Part shown: piece after piece, positions 8,962 to 18,159 of the stretch
Layout: the number at the start of each line of letters is the position of its first letter
Position numbering within the stretch: position 1 is the stretch's first letter
Assembly: GCF_014897675.1 (NCBI RefSeq)
Contig: NZ_JABUXU010000006.1
Location: 186,001-250,000, forward strand
Reading direction: 5' to 3'
DNA from: Advenella sp. FME57
GTDB taxonomy: Bacteria; Pseudomonadota; Gammaproteobacteria; Burkholderiales; Burkholderiaceae_B
DNA length: 64,000 nt
Position numbers and translations under genes: made by a program
The notes under the pieces: generated by a model
The model's database searches: none
Seen by the model: the letters and a program-made list of their open reading frames with translations, nothing else
Told to the model about the DNA's origin: nothing

Positions 8962-9609
8962 ATGCCTGTAGCACCACACACTGTCATTGATCATCTTGTC
9001 GTGACCGCAAGCGACCTGGAGGCAGGCGCCGCCTATGTACGCGACTGCCTGGGCGTGGCCCCGCTGCCGGGCGGCGAACATGCAAAAATGGGCACCCACA
9101 ATCGCCTGCTGCGCTGTGGCATGAACTGCTATCTGGAAGTGATCGCCATCAATCCGGCTGCGCCGGCGCCCGCGCAGCCACGCTGGTTCGGGCTGGATGT
9201 TTTAGGGGCGGAGAGCGCCGCCTCGCTGTCAGCCTGGGTAGTGCGTACTACAAATATTCATACCCATTCGGCGGCCAGCACCCAGCCTTTGGGCCCGGTC
9301 ACCGCCATGCAACGCGCAGACCTGAACTGGCTGATTACCATTGCCGAAAGCGGTATATCGCCCCTGGACGGCATAGCCCCGGCGCTGATCGAATGGCAGA
9401 CCGCCGAGCTACCGGTCTTGTCCATGCCGGATCAGGGCTTGTCGCTGGACGCGCTGCATATCTATCATCCCGAACCAAAGGCGATGCAGGCATTGCTTGC
9501 CAGCCTGCAACTGGACGCCCCGGTGTCGGTATTTCCGGCGGCGCCGGACAGCAAACCGGCCTTGCGGGCGATCATCCGGACACCTTCGGGTATCCGCGCG
9601 CTGGGCTGA
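8962..9609 (+). CDS. Glyoxalase-like / VOC superfamily protein
   Basis: This 215-residue protein matches the glyoxalase-like (Glyoxalase_3 type) architecture. It opens with IDHLVVTASDLEAGAAYVRDCLGV, a betaalphabeta VOC half with the first metal-ligand His, and continues through the HNRLLRCGMNCYLEVIAI strand pair to a degenerate second half. It probably is a cytoplasmic metal-dependent enzyme or binding protein of unknown substrate. It starts two bases after the racemase-family stop and must be co-transcribed with it, but this does not fix a function. Confidence 0.8.
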   Translation: MPVAPHTVIDHLVVTASDLEAGAAYVRDCLGVAPLPGGEHAKMGTHNRLLRCGMNCYLEVIAINPAAPAPAQPRWFGLDVLGAESAASLSAWVVRTTNIHTHSAASTQPLGPVTAMQRADLNWLITIAESGISPLDGIAPALIEWQTAELPVLSMPDQGLSLDALHIYHPEPKAMQALLASLQLDAPVSVFPAAPDSKPALRAIIRTPSGIRALG

Positions 9610-9638
9610 TCAGACCTGGCGCCCGGCGGGCGTGGATA

Positions 9639-10463
9639 CTAGCGCAACGCAACCGACATGGTGGAAAACACATTTAATGTGCGGATCACATGCTCGATAC
9701 TGTCTGCCCTGAATGACAGGGTGACCCCATCCAAACGGTCTGTTCCGGGCAACACACAAAACGTATCGGCCAATGCAGGAGAATTGGTTTGCAACCTGCA
9801 TTCATACGGCGCGCCGATCACAAACGGAGTCAGCGCTTGCGCCATGCCGGCCTGAACCGCCGTGCACATGCCCTCGCGTATGCGCGCGCAGGCTGCCTGC
9901 GGCGTCAGCGTAGCGGCGCTGGCATGGCCCATGGCCTGCTTGGTTTCCACCCATACGGCACCGTCGAAAAAGCCTTTATTTTCTTCGATGAAATACTGGT
10001 CGCCGCTACCGAAGATCACCGGCACGCCGGCCTGGCCGGCCAGCGCGCCATACAGGCCCGGTTCGCCCAGTTCCATGCCGTTGACCATCACCCGGGCAAA
10101 GGCAAAACTGTTGATGGTATGGGCCAGCACGCCGCGGCCCTGTGCCCTTGAGTGATGCCCGACCAGGGCGACAGCACTGACTCCGAATTCCAGACCGGTC
10201 ATCATGCTGTAGATCCGTGGCTTGCCGCTGATCAATGTGGCACGTTCATCGATGTCAGACGCAATCATATTGCGAAAGCCACCATGCGAATCGTTCACAT
10301 AAACGGCGGTGGCGCCGCCATCGAACGCACCGGCAACAGCTGCGTTGGCTTCGGCGGCCATCCATTGCCGTGCCCGTTCGTACTCCACGTTGCCGGCTCG
10401 CACCTGCTGCGCATCTACCACACCGGCAACGCCTTCAATGTCTGTTGATATCAGTACTTTCAT
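9639..10463 (-). CDS. dppA: M55-family D-aminopeptidase (DppA type)
   Basis: This 274-residue protein keeps all family catalytic positions seen in Bacillus subtilis DppA. The metal ligands Asp8 and Glu10 lie in STDIEGVAG, His60 in NDSHGG, and His104 in VGHHS. The nucleophile-equivalent is His115 (LAHTIN), and a Glu lies in MELGEPG. DppA forms a zinc-dependent decamer in the cytoplasm and releases N-terminal D-amino acids, preferring D-Ala-D-Ala type peptides. It is the last gene of the RpiR/iaaA/gsi/P1 block but is separated from the P1 gene by 92 AT-rich bases that may carry their own promoter. An AAGGTG Shine-Dalgarno precedes the ATG. The substrate here could be other D-containing peptides. 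Confidence 0.92.
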   Translation of the reverse strand: MKVLISTDIEGVAGVVDAQQVRAGNVEYERARQWMAAEANAAVAGAFDGGATAVYVNDSHGGFRNMIASDIDERATLISGKPRIYSMMTGLEFGVSAVALVGHHSRAQGRGVLAHTINSFAFARVMVNGMELGEPGLYGALAGQAGVPVIFGSGDQYFIEENKGFFDGAVWVETKQAMGHASAATLTPQAACARIREGMCTAVQAGMAQALTPFVIGAPYECRLQTNSPALADTFCVLPGTDRLDGVTLSFRADSIEHVIRTLNVFSTMSVALR

Positions 10464-10506
10464 TGATCACACCTTGTTATTCTTTGCCAATCATTATTTC
10501 AATTGT

Positions 10507-10544
10507 AATATTAATATTCTTTAGGACTGCCTTTACATGGCAGT
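10507..10544. promoter_or_regulatory. AT-rich palindrome and hairpin upstream of dppA
   Basis: The perfect palindrome AATATTAATATT is followed by a hairpin with arms ACTGCC and GGCAGT around a 7-base loop. On the minus strand the hairpin follows the P1 peptidase stop codon without a clear T-run, and the palindrome then precedes dppA. The set could terminate or attenuate the upstream transcript and provide a dppA promoter or operator. The function is inferred. Confidence 0.35.
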
Positions 10545-10555
10545 GACGAAAGCGC

Positions 10556-11659
10556 TCAGTCATGCAGCCAGTCGGTGACCGGCCATCGCGTATTGCCATC
10601 ACGCCCGGTCACTGCAGCGGCGCGCCACAGCGAATTGACAATGGCCTGCTCTGTCGCCTCGGCGGCCGCATCAAACAACGACTCCAGCTGCTCGTCATGC
10701 AATGGCGCCACCGGTATCTGCGCAGCCTGCACCTGCTGGCCGATGCGCATACGCGTTGAAAATGCAACGGCAATATCACCGCTACCATGGCCAAAGTTCG
10801 ATCCGGTGCGCGCCAGGCCCGCTGCAGCGCGCATGCTCAACCGCCGCAGTTGCCGGGCGTCCAGCGGTGCGTCAGTTGCCAGCACCATGATGATGGAACC
10901 CTTGTCGGGCGCATTTTCCGCGATCTCCGATACCACTTGCGATGCCGTATGCCGACGGGCCATGCGTCTTTTGATGTCCTGACCCAGCAGGCTGCCATTG
11001 ACCCGTAAATTGCGCAGTTTGCCAAAATTGGACAGCACTAGCGCGCCCACCACATAGTCGGGCGCACTGCCTGCCAGTTCCCGTTCCTGCTTGGCGATCC
11101 GCGATGCCGAGCCAATGCCGCCTTTCAAGCCAAAGCAGCTCATCCCGCGCCCGGCGCCTACCGCGCCCTGCTCCGGCTGCGTAGTCGCATTGGCGCAGGC
11201 GGCAAAGTAGTCCGCTTCGGTCACGGCCATGGCCTGAATATCGTTCAGATACCCGTCGTTGCACTCGAGCACCAGCGGGTTGACGGTCGGCCAGTCGCGA
11301 CCGATCTGCGCATTGGCCGCAATCGCCTGTCTGATTTGCGCCTGCGCCACCATCGGTACGGAAAAAGTATTGGTCAGCGCCAGAGGCGTTTCTATGGCCC
11401 CCAGCTCCTGCAACTGCACTAGCCCCATGCTTTTGCCGAAACCGTTGAGCACCGACACACCGGCCGCCACCTTGTTCAGGAACAGGTCGTCCGAATGCGG
11501 ATAGACAACCGTGACACCGGTCTGGATCGCACCACGCGCCAGCGTGGCATGACCCACCTTGACGCCGAATACATCAGTAATACAGTTATGCGGGCCGGCA
11601 GGCAGGATGCCCACCGGCGGCGCAGACCACGCCACCGCTTCAGTTGAAGAATCAGTCAT
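10556..11659 (-). CDS. P1-family aminopeptidase (DmpA/BapA type, N-terminal nucleophile)
   Basis: This 367-residue protein belongs to the self-processing DmpA family. The autocleavage site is visible as Gly254-Ser255 in DKGSIIMVLATDAPL, matching the position in DmpA (Gly249/Ser250). Other family segments are ITDVFGVKVGH, GVSVLNGFGKSMG, LVLECNDGYLNDI and GAGRGMSCFGLKGGIGSASR. Known members remove N-terminal D-Ala, small L-amino acids, or beta-amino acids, including beta-Ala dipeptides. It lies 43 bases downstream of the gsiD-type permease and upstream of a D-aminopeptidase, so it should act on peptides delivered by that importer. D-, L- or beta-peptide specificity cannot be told from sequence. 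Confidence 0.92.
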   Translation of the reverse strand: MTDSSTEAVAWSAPPVGILPAGPHNCITDVFGVKVGHATLARGAIQTGVTVVYPHSDDLFLNKVAAGVSVLNGFGKSMGLVQLQELGAIETPLALTNTFSVPMVAQAQIRQAIAANAQIGRDWPTVNPLVLECNDGYLNDIQAMAVTEADYFAACANATTQPEQGAVGAGRGMSCFGLKGGIGSASRIAKQERELAGSAPDYVVGALVLSNFGKLRNLRVNGSLLGQDIKRRMARRHTASQVVSEIAENAPDKGSIIMVLATDAPLDARQLRRLSMRAAAGLARTGSNFGHGSGDIAVAFSTRMRIGQQVQAAQIPVAPLHDEQLESLFDAAAEATEQAIVNSLWRAAAVTGRDGNTRWPVTDWLHD

Positions 11660-11702
11660 ATACGCTCATCTGTGTGTGCCACCTATTGATAACACGACGG
11701 GA

Positions 11703-12605
11703 TTATTGCCGGTCAATCTTCGGATCCAGTGCATCCCGCAGCCCATCGCCCAGCAGGTTGAACGCCAGCACGGTCAGGAAGATGGCCAGTGACGGGAAAA
11801 TCGCCACATGCGGGGCCAGCACCATGTCGGAGCGTGCCTCGTTGAGCATCGCGCCCCATTCGGGCGTAGGCGGCTGCGCGCCCAGGCCGATAAACGACAG
11901 CGAAGCCGCCGTAATGATCGAGGTACCGATACGCATGGTGCCGTAGACGAGAATGGGTGAAATCGTGCCAGGAAGAATGTGTTTGAAAATAATGGTGAAA
12001 TCAGAAGCGCCAATACTGCGCACGGCTTCGATGTACGTCATGTTTTTCAGGGACAGAGTATTGCCGCGCACCAGCCGAGCAAATGCCGGAATGCTGAATA
12101 CCGCCACAGCGATCACCACGTTCACCATACTGGGGCCCAGCACCGCGATCACGCCGATGGCCAGCAAAATACCGGGAAACGCCAGCAACACATCTGAAAT
12201 GCGCATCACAATGCGTTCCCACCAGCCTTCATAATACCCGGCCAACAGGCCCAGCACCGTGCCCACAACGGCACCCAGCGCAACCGAGATGAAACCGGCC
12301 GCCAGGGAAATGCGCGTACCCATGACGATGCGGCTGAAAATATCCCGACCCAGCGAATCCACACCCAGCCAGTGCAGCACTGACGGCGGCTGGTTGATGC
12401 GGTCGTAATCGAAATAATTCTCCGGATCGAAGGGGACGATCCAGGGCGCCAGAATGGCGATAAATACAAGTGCAAGAATAAAAAGCGCCGCGACGACAGC
12501 CAGATGCTGCTTGCGGAACTTGCGGATAAACTCCGTCATCGGGGTGCGGATGCGTTCCCGTTTTGGCGGCAGCGATTCTATCGGAGAAGAAGTTACTTGC
12601 GTCAT
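11703..12605 (-). CDS. gsiD: Peptide/glutathione ABC transporter permease, GsiD/DppC type
   Basis: This 300-residue inner-membrane permease has a cytoplasmic N-terminal tail with the OppC_N-type segment ([19 protein letters not shown]), five further hydrophobic segments and the EAA loop [21 protein letters not shown] that docks on the ATPase. It pairs with the GsiC-type permease, whose stop lies 10 bases upstream. In Escherichia coli iaaA-gsiABCD has the same gene order and imports glutathione. The identical order here supports the gsi names, though dipeptide or other peptide substrates are equally possible. Confidence 0.88.
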   Translation of the reverse strand: MTQVTSSPIESLPPKRERIRTPMTEFIRKFRKQHLAVVAALFILALVFIAILAPWIVPFDPENYFDYDRINQPPSVLHWLGVDSLGRDIFSRIVMGTRISLAAGFISVALGAVVGTVLGLLAGYYEGWWERIVMRISDVLLAFPGILLAIGVIAVLGPSMVNVVIAVAVFSIPAFARLVRGNTLSLKNMTYIEAVRSIGASDFTIIFKHILPGTISPILVYGTMRIGTSIITAASLSFIGLGAQPPTPEWGAMLNEARSDMVLAPHVAIFPSLAIFLTVLAFNLLGDGLRDALDPKIDRQ

Positions 12606-12615
12606 GTCTGTCCCG

Positions 12616-13548
12616 TTATTTGTAACGGATGGTCGGATTGATCACGCCGTACAGCACGTCAACAATCAGATTGATCAAAATGAATTCAAAGGAGAACAGC
12701 AGGACCAGTCCCTGAATAATCGGATAGTCCCGTGCCGCAACGGCATCCACCAGCAGCGTGCCCATACCGGGCCAACCAAAGACGGTTTCCACCACAATCG
12801 AGCCGCCCAGCAGAAAGCCAAACTGCAGTCCCATCATCGTAATCACGGGAATCAAGGCGTTGCGCAAGGTATGTTTGACGATGACTACTTTTTCAGACAA
12901 ACCTTTGGCGCGAGCGGTGCGCACGAAATCTTCCTGAATCACCTCCACGAACGAAGCACGCGTAAAACGCGCCATGATGGCCGCGACCGCAGCGCCCAAA
13001 GTGATGGACGGCAAAATATAGTGCTGCCAGCTGGTCGCGCCCACAGAAGGCAGCCAGCCCAGGTTGACGGCGAAAATCTGGATCAGGATCATGCCCAGCG
13101 CAAAGGGCGGAAAGGAAATACCGGAGACGGCCAGCGTCATGAACAGGCGATCCGGCCAGCGGTTGCGCCATACAGCCGACACCACGCCGATCACCAGGCC
13201 GAAAATAACCGACCAGATCATACTGGTAATGGTCAGCAGCAAAGTCGGCGTAAAGCGGACCGCAATTTCAGTCAGCACCGGCCGCTTGGTGCGCAGCGAG
13301 GTACCCAGATCGCCCTGACTCAGATTGATCAGGTAATGGCCGAACTGCTGCGGCAGCGGCAAATCCAGGCCCAGTTGCTTGCGTATGTTCTGAACCGTTT
13401 CGGCATCTGCCTCGGGCCCTGCGGCAAGCCTGGCCGGATCCCCGGGCAGCATATGTACAAACAGGAAAACCACCACGCAGACCAGAATCAGCGTCGGTAT
13501 CATCCCGAAAATCCGTTTAACCAGATAGGAAAGCATTTTTGAATCCAT
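12616..13548 (-). CDS. gsiC: Peptide/glutathione ABC transporter permease, GsiC/DppB type
   Basis: This 310-residue permease begins with the canonical [19 protein letters not shown] transmembrane segment and periplasmic loop [16 protein letters not shown]. Five more membrane segments follow, with the EAA loop [21 protein letters not shown]. The reading frame has a second ATG four codons in (MLSYL), which matches the family start better and could be the real one. It forms the membrane channel with the GsiD-type subunit. A strong hairpin separates it from the upstream binding-protein gene, so it is probably made at a lower level than that protein. Confidence 0.88.
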   Translation of the reverse strand: MDSKMLSYLVKRIFGMIPTLILVCVVVFLFVHMLPGDPARLAAGPEADAETVQNIRKQLGLDLPLPQQFGHYLINLSQGDLGTSLRTKRPVLTEIAVRFTPTLLLTITSMIWSVIFGLVIGVVSAVWRNRWPDRLFMTLAVSGISFPPFALGMILIQIFAVNLGWLPSVGATSWQHYILPSITLGAAVAAIMARFTRASFVEVIQEDFVRTARAKGLSEKVVIVKHTLRNALIPVITMMGLQFGFLLGGSIVVETVFGWPGMGTLLVDAVAARDYPIIQGLVLLFSFEFILINLIVDVLYGVINPTIRYK

Positions 13549-13551
13549 TGG

Positions 13552-13577
13552 GCCGCGACACCCTGGGGTGTCGCGGC
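13552..13577 (-). promoter_or_regulatory. Intra-operon stem-loop between gsiB and gsiC
   Basis: The 11-base arms GCCGCGACACC and GGTGTCGCGGC are perfect and enclose a CTGG loop. There is no T-run, so partial termination or 3'-end protection of the binding-protein mRNA is more likely than full termination. Differential expression of binding protein over permease by such stem-loops is well known for ABC importers. Confidence 0.6.
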
Positions 13578-13614
13578 TATGTCAATTGCAATTGAATAGC
13601 GAAGCAGGACCGAA

Positions 13615-15165
13615 TCAGTCCTTCAGGCTGACATCCCTGAAGTAGTAGGAAGCATCAGGCATCACATGAAAACCCTCAAGCTTTTTGCTGCGGGCCGCTA
13701 CGGTATCGGCTGTATTCAGGAATACCCAGGGCGCATCCTTATAGATCTGTTCCTGTGCATCTTTGTAGAACTTGGTTTTCGCGGCTTTATCGGTGGTTTT
13801 CAAGGCGTCGGCCAGATCCTTGTCGACCTGGGCATTTTTATAATATGCGGCATTATTGAAGGTGGGTGGCCAGGCGTCGCCAGCCAGCAGCGGGCTCAAC
13901 GCCCAGTTGGCTTCACCAGTAGAAGCCGACCAGCCTGCATAATACATGCGCACCTTGGCGTCTTTCGGATTTTGCACCGTGTCAATCCGCTGAACGCGCT
14001 GTCCCGCTTCCAGTGCTTCTACGGATACCTTGACACCCACTTGGCGTAATTGCTGCTGAATAAACTGGATTGCCTTCACCGAAGTACCATCGTTATAGGC
14101 GCTCCACAGTGTGGTTTCGAATCCTTGCGGGTAGCCAGCTTCGGCCAGCAGTTCGCGGGCTTTTTTCGGATCATAAGGCCAGGGTTTCATTTTTTGTGAA
14201 AACTCGACCTTGCCTGGGACCACACCCTCGGCAACGCGCGCGTAACCGTTAAACACAACCTTGTTCAGGGCTTCTTTATTGATCGCATAATTCATGGCTT
14301 GGCGCACTTTCGGATTATCGAAAGGCTTGACCAGATTATTCATGGCGATATAGCGCGCAATAATGGACGGCTCGGCAAGCAAGTCAAGCTTGTCATTTTT
14401 CTTCAGGATAGCCGCCTGCTCATAGGGAATCGGGTAGGTAAACTGGGCCTCGCCGGTCTGCATGACCGCTGCACGCGTATTGTTATCGGTCACCACACGG
14501 AAATTGATGGAATCGACTTTGGCCAGGTGTTCCTTGTCCCAATAACCGTCGAATTTTTTCATTTTCACATTCTGGCCGGGGTTCCATTCAACAAACATGT
14601 ACTGTCCGGTGCCGGTAGGATGCAGATTGATCTGCTTGCCATATTTTTTCAGGGCGGTCGGAGAGATCATCATGGCCGACGGATGCGTCAGATTGTTGAT
14701 GAATGCAGAGAACGGCTCTTTGAGCGTGATTTTCACCGTAGCAGGGTCAATCACCTCGATATTTGCAATGCCCTTGAACTGGTTGTAGCGACCCAGTGCG
14801 TTGTCGCGGTTCAGCACGCGCTCGAAATTGACCTTGACCGCTTCTGCATTGAAGTCGGTGCCGTCATGGAACTTTACGTCCTGGCGCAATTTGAATGTAT
14901 ACGTGAGTCCGTCTTCGCTCACCTCAAAACCCGTAGCCAGCAGCGGATGAATCTTGAAATCCAGATCGAACATGAACAGCCCTTCGTACCAGCCCTTGCC
15001 AACGGCCTGGGATTGTGTCGAATTGGTGTTATAGGGATCGAGTGAATCAAAACCATAGGGAACTGCGACCGTGACATCTTTGGCCGCCAGTGCGGAGTGG
15101 GAAAAGGCCAGGCACGCCATCATGGCCGGGGCCAGCAATGCTCTGCGAAGATAAATAGGTTTCAT
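13615..15165 (-). CDS. gsiB: Peptide/glutathione ABC transporter periplasmic binding protein, GsiB type
   Basis: This 516-residue SBP_bac_5 protein has a Sec signal peptide (about 27 residues, ending SHSALAA). The mature start DVTVAVPYGFDSLDPYN is followed by the family signature segment FKLRQDVKFHDGTDFNAEAVKVNFERV. It binds the peptide in the periplasm and delivers it to the GsiC/GsiD permease pair. The length and the order after gsiA match E. coli gsiB. It sits between the ATPase gene and a hairpin that probably raises its relative expression. Whether the ligand is glutathione or an isoaspartyl/D-peptide is open. Confidence 0.9.
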   Translation of the reverse strand: MKPIYLRRALLAPAMMACLAFSHSALAAKDVTVAVPYGFDSLDPYNTNSTQSQAVGKGWYEGLFMFDLDFKIHPLLATGFEVSEDGLTYTFKLRQDVKFHDGTDFNAEAVKVNFERVLNRDNALGRYNQFKGIANIEVIDPATVKITLKEPFSAFINNLTHPSAMMISPTALKKYGKQINLHPTGTGQYMFVEWNPGQNVKMKKFDGYWDKEHLAKVDSINFRVVTDNNTRAAVMQTGEAQFTYPIPYEQAAILKKNDKLDLLAEPSIIARYIAMNNLVKPFDNPKVRQAMNYAINKEALNKVVFNGYARVAEGVVPGKVEFSQKMKPWPYDPKKARELLAEAGYPQGFETTLWSAYNDGTSVKAIQFIQQQLRQVGVKVSVEALEAGQRVQRIDTVQNPKDAKVRMYYAGWSASTGEANWALSPLLAGDAWPPTFNNAAYYKNAQVDKDLADALKTTDKAAKTKFYKDAQEQIYKDAPWVFLNTADTVAARSKKLEGFHVMPDASYYFRDVSLKD

Positions 15166-15222
15166 GAAAATCTCCCTGCGAAGGATAAATGGTTAAACGT
15201 CGTTTGAAAAACGAAATAAAAA

Positions 15223-17139
15223 TCAGTAAATACCTACCGAGTGGCGGGCAACAAAATGATCCGCCCCCACCTGCTCGAGCGGCAAGACCACCGGCTCATC
15301 GCCAACAGCACGCACCGGACTGGGAATTTCACCTGCCATCAGTGCGGCAAGTTTGTGGCGCCGCGCCGGATCAGCAATGGGAACGGCGGCCATGAGTTTT
15401 TGCGTATAGGGATGTTGGGGGTTTTCAAATATTTCACGACGCGACCCCAGTTCAACCACCTGCCCAAGGTACATCACCGCCACGCGATGGCTGATGCGCT
15501 CCACCACCGCCATGTCATGTGAAATAAACAAATATGAAATACCAAATTCCTTTTGCAGATCCATCAGCAGATTGACGATCTGCGCCTGGATCGATACATC
15601 CAGTGCCGATACCGATTCGTCTGCAATCACCACTTTGGGATTGAGCGCCAGTGCACGTGCAATACAGATACGCTGGCGCTGCCCCCCGGAAAATTCGTGC
15701 GGGTAGCGCTGCGCCATGGCCGCCGGCAGGCCAACTTTTTCAAGCAGCCATTCGACACGCTCCAATGCCTCGCGCCCGCTGGCCACCCGATGGATCAGCA
15801 GGGGCTCCATAATGGAATATCCCACGGTTTGGCGCGGGTCCAGCGATGCGTATGGATCCTGGAAGATAAACTGGATATCGCGCCGAACTGCCTGCATATC
15901 CTGGGTATTGAGCTTGCTGATATCGCGCCCCTGAAACAGGATTTGTCCCGAGTGCGCTTCGATCAGACGCAACAGGGAGCGACCTGTCGTGGACTTGCCG
16001 CAACCAGACTCGCCCACAAGGGCCAGCGTTTCTGCCGGATACAGATCGAAGCTGACTTTTTCGACCGCATGCACACGCCTGACAACGCGATTGAAAATGC
16101 CGCTGGTCACATCGAACCGCGTCACCAGATCCTTGACCTGCAGGATCGGCCCGGCCTGGCGATCCGGCGCCAGCACCACCGGCTCATGCGGGGTGATGGC
16201 TTCATCGGCGCCCGCCTGTTGCAGCGACAGCAGGTCAAAATGAGCAGGCAATGACGTGCCATTCATGGATCCCAGTCGCGGCACGGCTGACAGCAACGCC
16301 TTGGTATAGGCATGTTGCGGATCGTGGAAAATGGCCTGAGCGCTGTTTTGTTCGACCTTGTTTCCCTTGAACATGACAAGAACACGATCGGCCACTTCGG
16401 CCACCACGCCCATATCGTGCGTAATGAAGATCACGCCCATGTTCATTTCTTTCTGCAGTTCCCGGATCAGTTGCAAAATCTGCGCCTGAATGGTCACATC
16501 CAGCGCCGTCGTGGGTTCATCGGCAATCAGCAAGGCCGGTTTACAGGCCAGCGCCATGGCGATCATGACGCGCTGGCGCATACCGCCGGATAACTGATGC
16601 GGAAACCGCGCCAGTACGGCACGCGCTTCAGGGATACGCACTTGATCGAGCATGCGCAAGGCTTCTGCCAAGGCTTGCTGCTGGCTAAGCCCTTGATGCA
16701 GGCGAATGGATTCTGCAATCTGGTCACCCACCGAAAACACCGGGTTCAGCGACGTCATGGGCTCCTGAAAAATCATGGCCATATCTGCCCCACGAATGGC
16801 GCGCAGTTGCGCGCCTGGCAGCCGGGCCAGATCCACCTCCTGTCCCTGGCGGCGGCGAAACAGCATTTGCCCGCTGACGATGCGACCGCCACCATGTTCG
16901 ACCAGGCGCATGAGCGAGAGCGAGGTCACCGATTTGCCCGAGCCCGATTCGCCCACGATGGCCAGTGTTTCACCCTGGCCCACCGTAAAGGACAAATCCT
17001 CAACCGCCTGCACGGTTCTTTCGGATCCGACAAAATTGACACTCAGATTGCGCACATCCAGGACGCAGTCCGGCGCCAGTTTTCCGGTGCCGTTCGTTGG
17101 CGCCTTGTCGGCGTTTGCATTAATCACATTTGTATTCAC
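15223..17139 (-). CDS. gsiA: Peptide/glutathione ABC transporter fused dual ATPase, GsiA type
   Basis: This 638-residue protein contains two complete ABC ATPase domains. The first has Walker A GESGSGKS, signature LSGGMRQR and Walker B LLIADEP. The second has [16 protein letters not shown] and VVIADES, where a Ser replaces the usual Pro after DE. Each domain has an oligopeptide-transporter C-terminal extension ([11 protein letters not shown] in the second). The fused form is typical of GsiA/YliA, unlike the separate DppD/DppF subunits. It lies between iaaA and gsiB exactly as in E. coli, and energises the GsiCD permease from the cytoplasmic face. Confidence 0.92.
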   Translation of the reverse strand: MNTNVINANADKAPTNGTGKLAPDCVLDVRNLSVNFVGSERTVQAVEDLSFTVGQGETLAIVGESGSGKSVTSLSLMRLVEHGGGRIVSGQMLFRRRQGQEVDLARLPGAQLRAIRGADMAMIFQEPMTSLNPVFSVGDQIAESIRLHQGLSQQQALAEALRMLDQVRIPEARAVLARFPHQLSGGMRQRVMIAMALACKPALLIADEPTTALDVTIQAQILQLIRELQKEMNMGVIFITHDMGVVAEVADRVLVMFKGNKVEQNSAQAIFHDPQHAYTKALLSAVPRLGSMNGTSLPAHFDLLSLQQAGADEAITPHEPVVLAPDRQAGPILQVKDLVTRFDVTSGIFNRVVRRVHAVEKVSFDLYPAETLALVGESGCGKSTTGRSLLRLIEAHSGQILFQGRDISKLNTQDMQAVRRDIQFIFQDPYASLDPRQTVGYSIMEPLLIHRVASGREALERVEWLLEKVGLPAAMAQRYPHEFSGGQRQRICIARALALNPKVVIADESVSALDVSIQAQIVNLLMDLQKEFGISYLFISHDMAVVERISHRVAVMYLGQVVELGSRREIFENPQHPYTQKLMAAVPIADPARRHKLAALMAGEIPSPVRAVGDEPVVLPLEQVGADHFVARHSVGIY

Positions 17140-17184
17140 TTACTGTTTTCTCCATACCGCTCACAGTGCCACTCAGGCATCGGG

Positions 17185-18159
17185 CTAACGATAAATACCG
17201 ACGACAGGATCCTGGCCGACCCGCAGGTAACCCCGATACATGCCTTCGGAATTGAACGGCAGCGCGACGTTGCCCTGCGCATCGATGGCAATCAGGCCAC
17301 CCACGCCACCAATAGCCGGCAGCTTGTCGAACACCACGTTATCGGCGGCCTGCGCCAGCGTGCGGCCCGCATATTGCATTTGTGCTGCCACGTCATACGC
17401 GGCGACACTGCGAATAAACATTTCACCGGTTCCGGTGCTGGAAACCGCGCAACTGTGATTACTGGCATAGCACCCGGCGCCGATAATGGGCGAGTCGCCA
17501 ACCCTGCCTGGCTGCTTGTTAGTCATGCCGCCGGTTGAAGTGGCTGCAGCCAGATTGCCGGCCTGATCCAGCGCCACCGCGCCGACGGTACCCAGCTTCT
17601 TGTCTTCATCCAGCGGCGCCACCGCATTACCAGGTTGCACCTGCGCCACGGCATCGTGATCCAATACAAAGCTGGCGGCGCCGGTTGCGCGGACCCGGTC
17701 AAGCTGCTCGCGGCGCAAGACGGTGCTGAAGTAATCGGGTTCGACCATGTCGAGCCCGGCGGCGGCCGCCAGCGCTTCGGCAGGTTTGCCGCAAAAGAAT
17801 ACGTGATCGCTGGTTTCCATGACAGCTCTTGCCGCCAGTACCGGATTGCGCACGGTCGAGATCGAGGCGACCGAACCGCAGCCCAGCGTCGCGCCGTCCA
17901 TGATGGCGGCATCCATTTCGTGGGTCGCGGCACTGGTAAATACGGAGCCATGGCCGGCATTGAATAACGGACAATCCTCAAGCAGGCGCACAGCCAGCGT
18001 CACGGCATCCAGTGCCGAGCCGCCCTTGTCCAGCAAGGCGCCGCTTTGCGCCAGAATGTCGTTCAATGCCGTCTCGTAGGCCGCTTGCTGCTGCGGTGTA
18101 ATGGTGTCGCGAGACAGGGCGCCGGCCCCGCCATGAATGGCGATAATGGCAGTTGTCAT
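17185..18159 (-). CDS. iaaA: Isoaspartyl peptidase / L-asparaginase (plant type, Ntn-hydrolase)
   Basis: This 324-residue precursor has the family start IAIHGGAGALSR, the NAGHGSVFT segment and the autocleavage site Gly190-Thr191 in KLGTVGAVALD. The new N-terminal Thr acts as nucleophile. The downstream substrate loop is GGMTNKQPGRVGDSPIIGAGCYA. It cleaves beta-aspartyl dipeptides and asparagine in the cytoplasm. It overlaps the upstream RpiR-type regulator gene by four bases (ATGA) and is followed by gsiA, so regulator, peptidase and importer are one operon. The same iaaA-gsiABCD order exists in E. coli. Confidence 0.94.
   Translation of the reverse strand: MTTAIIAIHGGAGALSRDTITPQQQAAYETALNDILAQSGALLDKGGSALDAVTLAVRLLEDCPLFNAGHGSVFTSAATHEMDAAIMDGATLGCGSVASISTVRNPVLAARAVMETSDHVFFCGKPAEALAAAAGLDMVEPDYFSTVLRREQLDRVRATGAASFVLDHDAVAQVQPGNAVAPLDEDKKLGTVGAVALDQAGNLAAATSTGGMTNKQPGRVGDSPIIGAGCYASNHSCAVSSTGTGEMFIRSVAAYDVAAQMQYAGRTLAQAADNVVFDKLPAIGGVGGLIAIDAQGNVALPFNSEGMYRGYLRVGQDPVVGIYR

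Noticed and set aside
12454-13542. Long plus-strand reading frame of about 360 codons opposite the gsiC/gsiD permeases
   Set aside because: It lies fully antisense to two clear permease genes, is rich in His, Gln and Arg as expected for a shadow frame, and has no recognisable domain.
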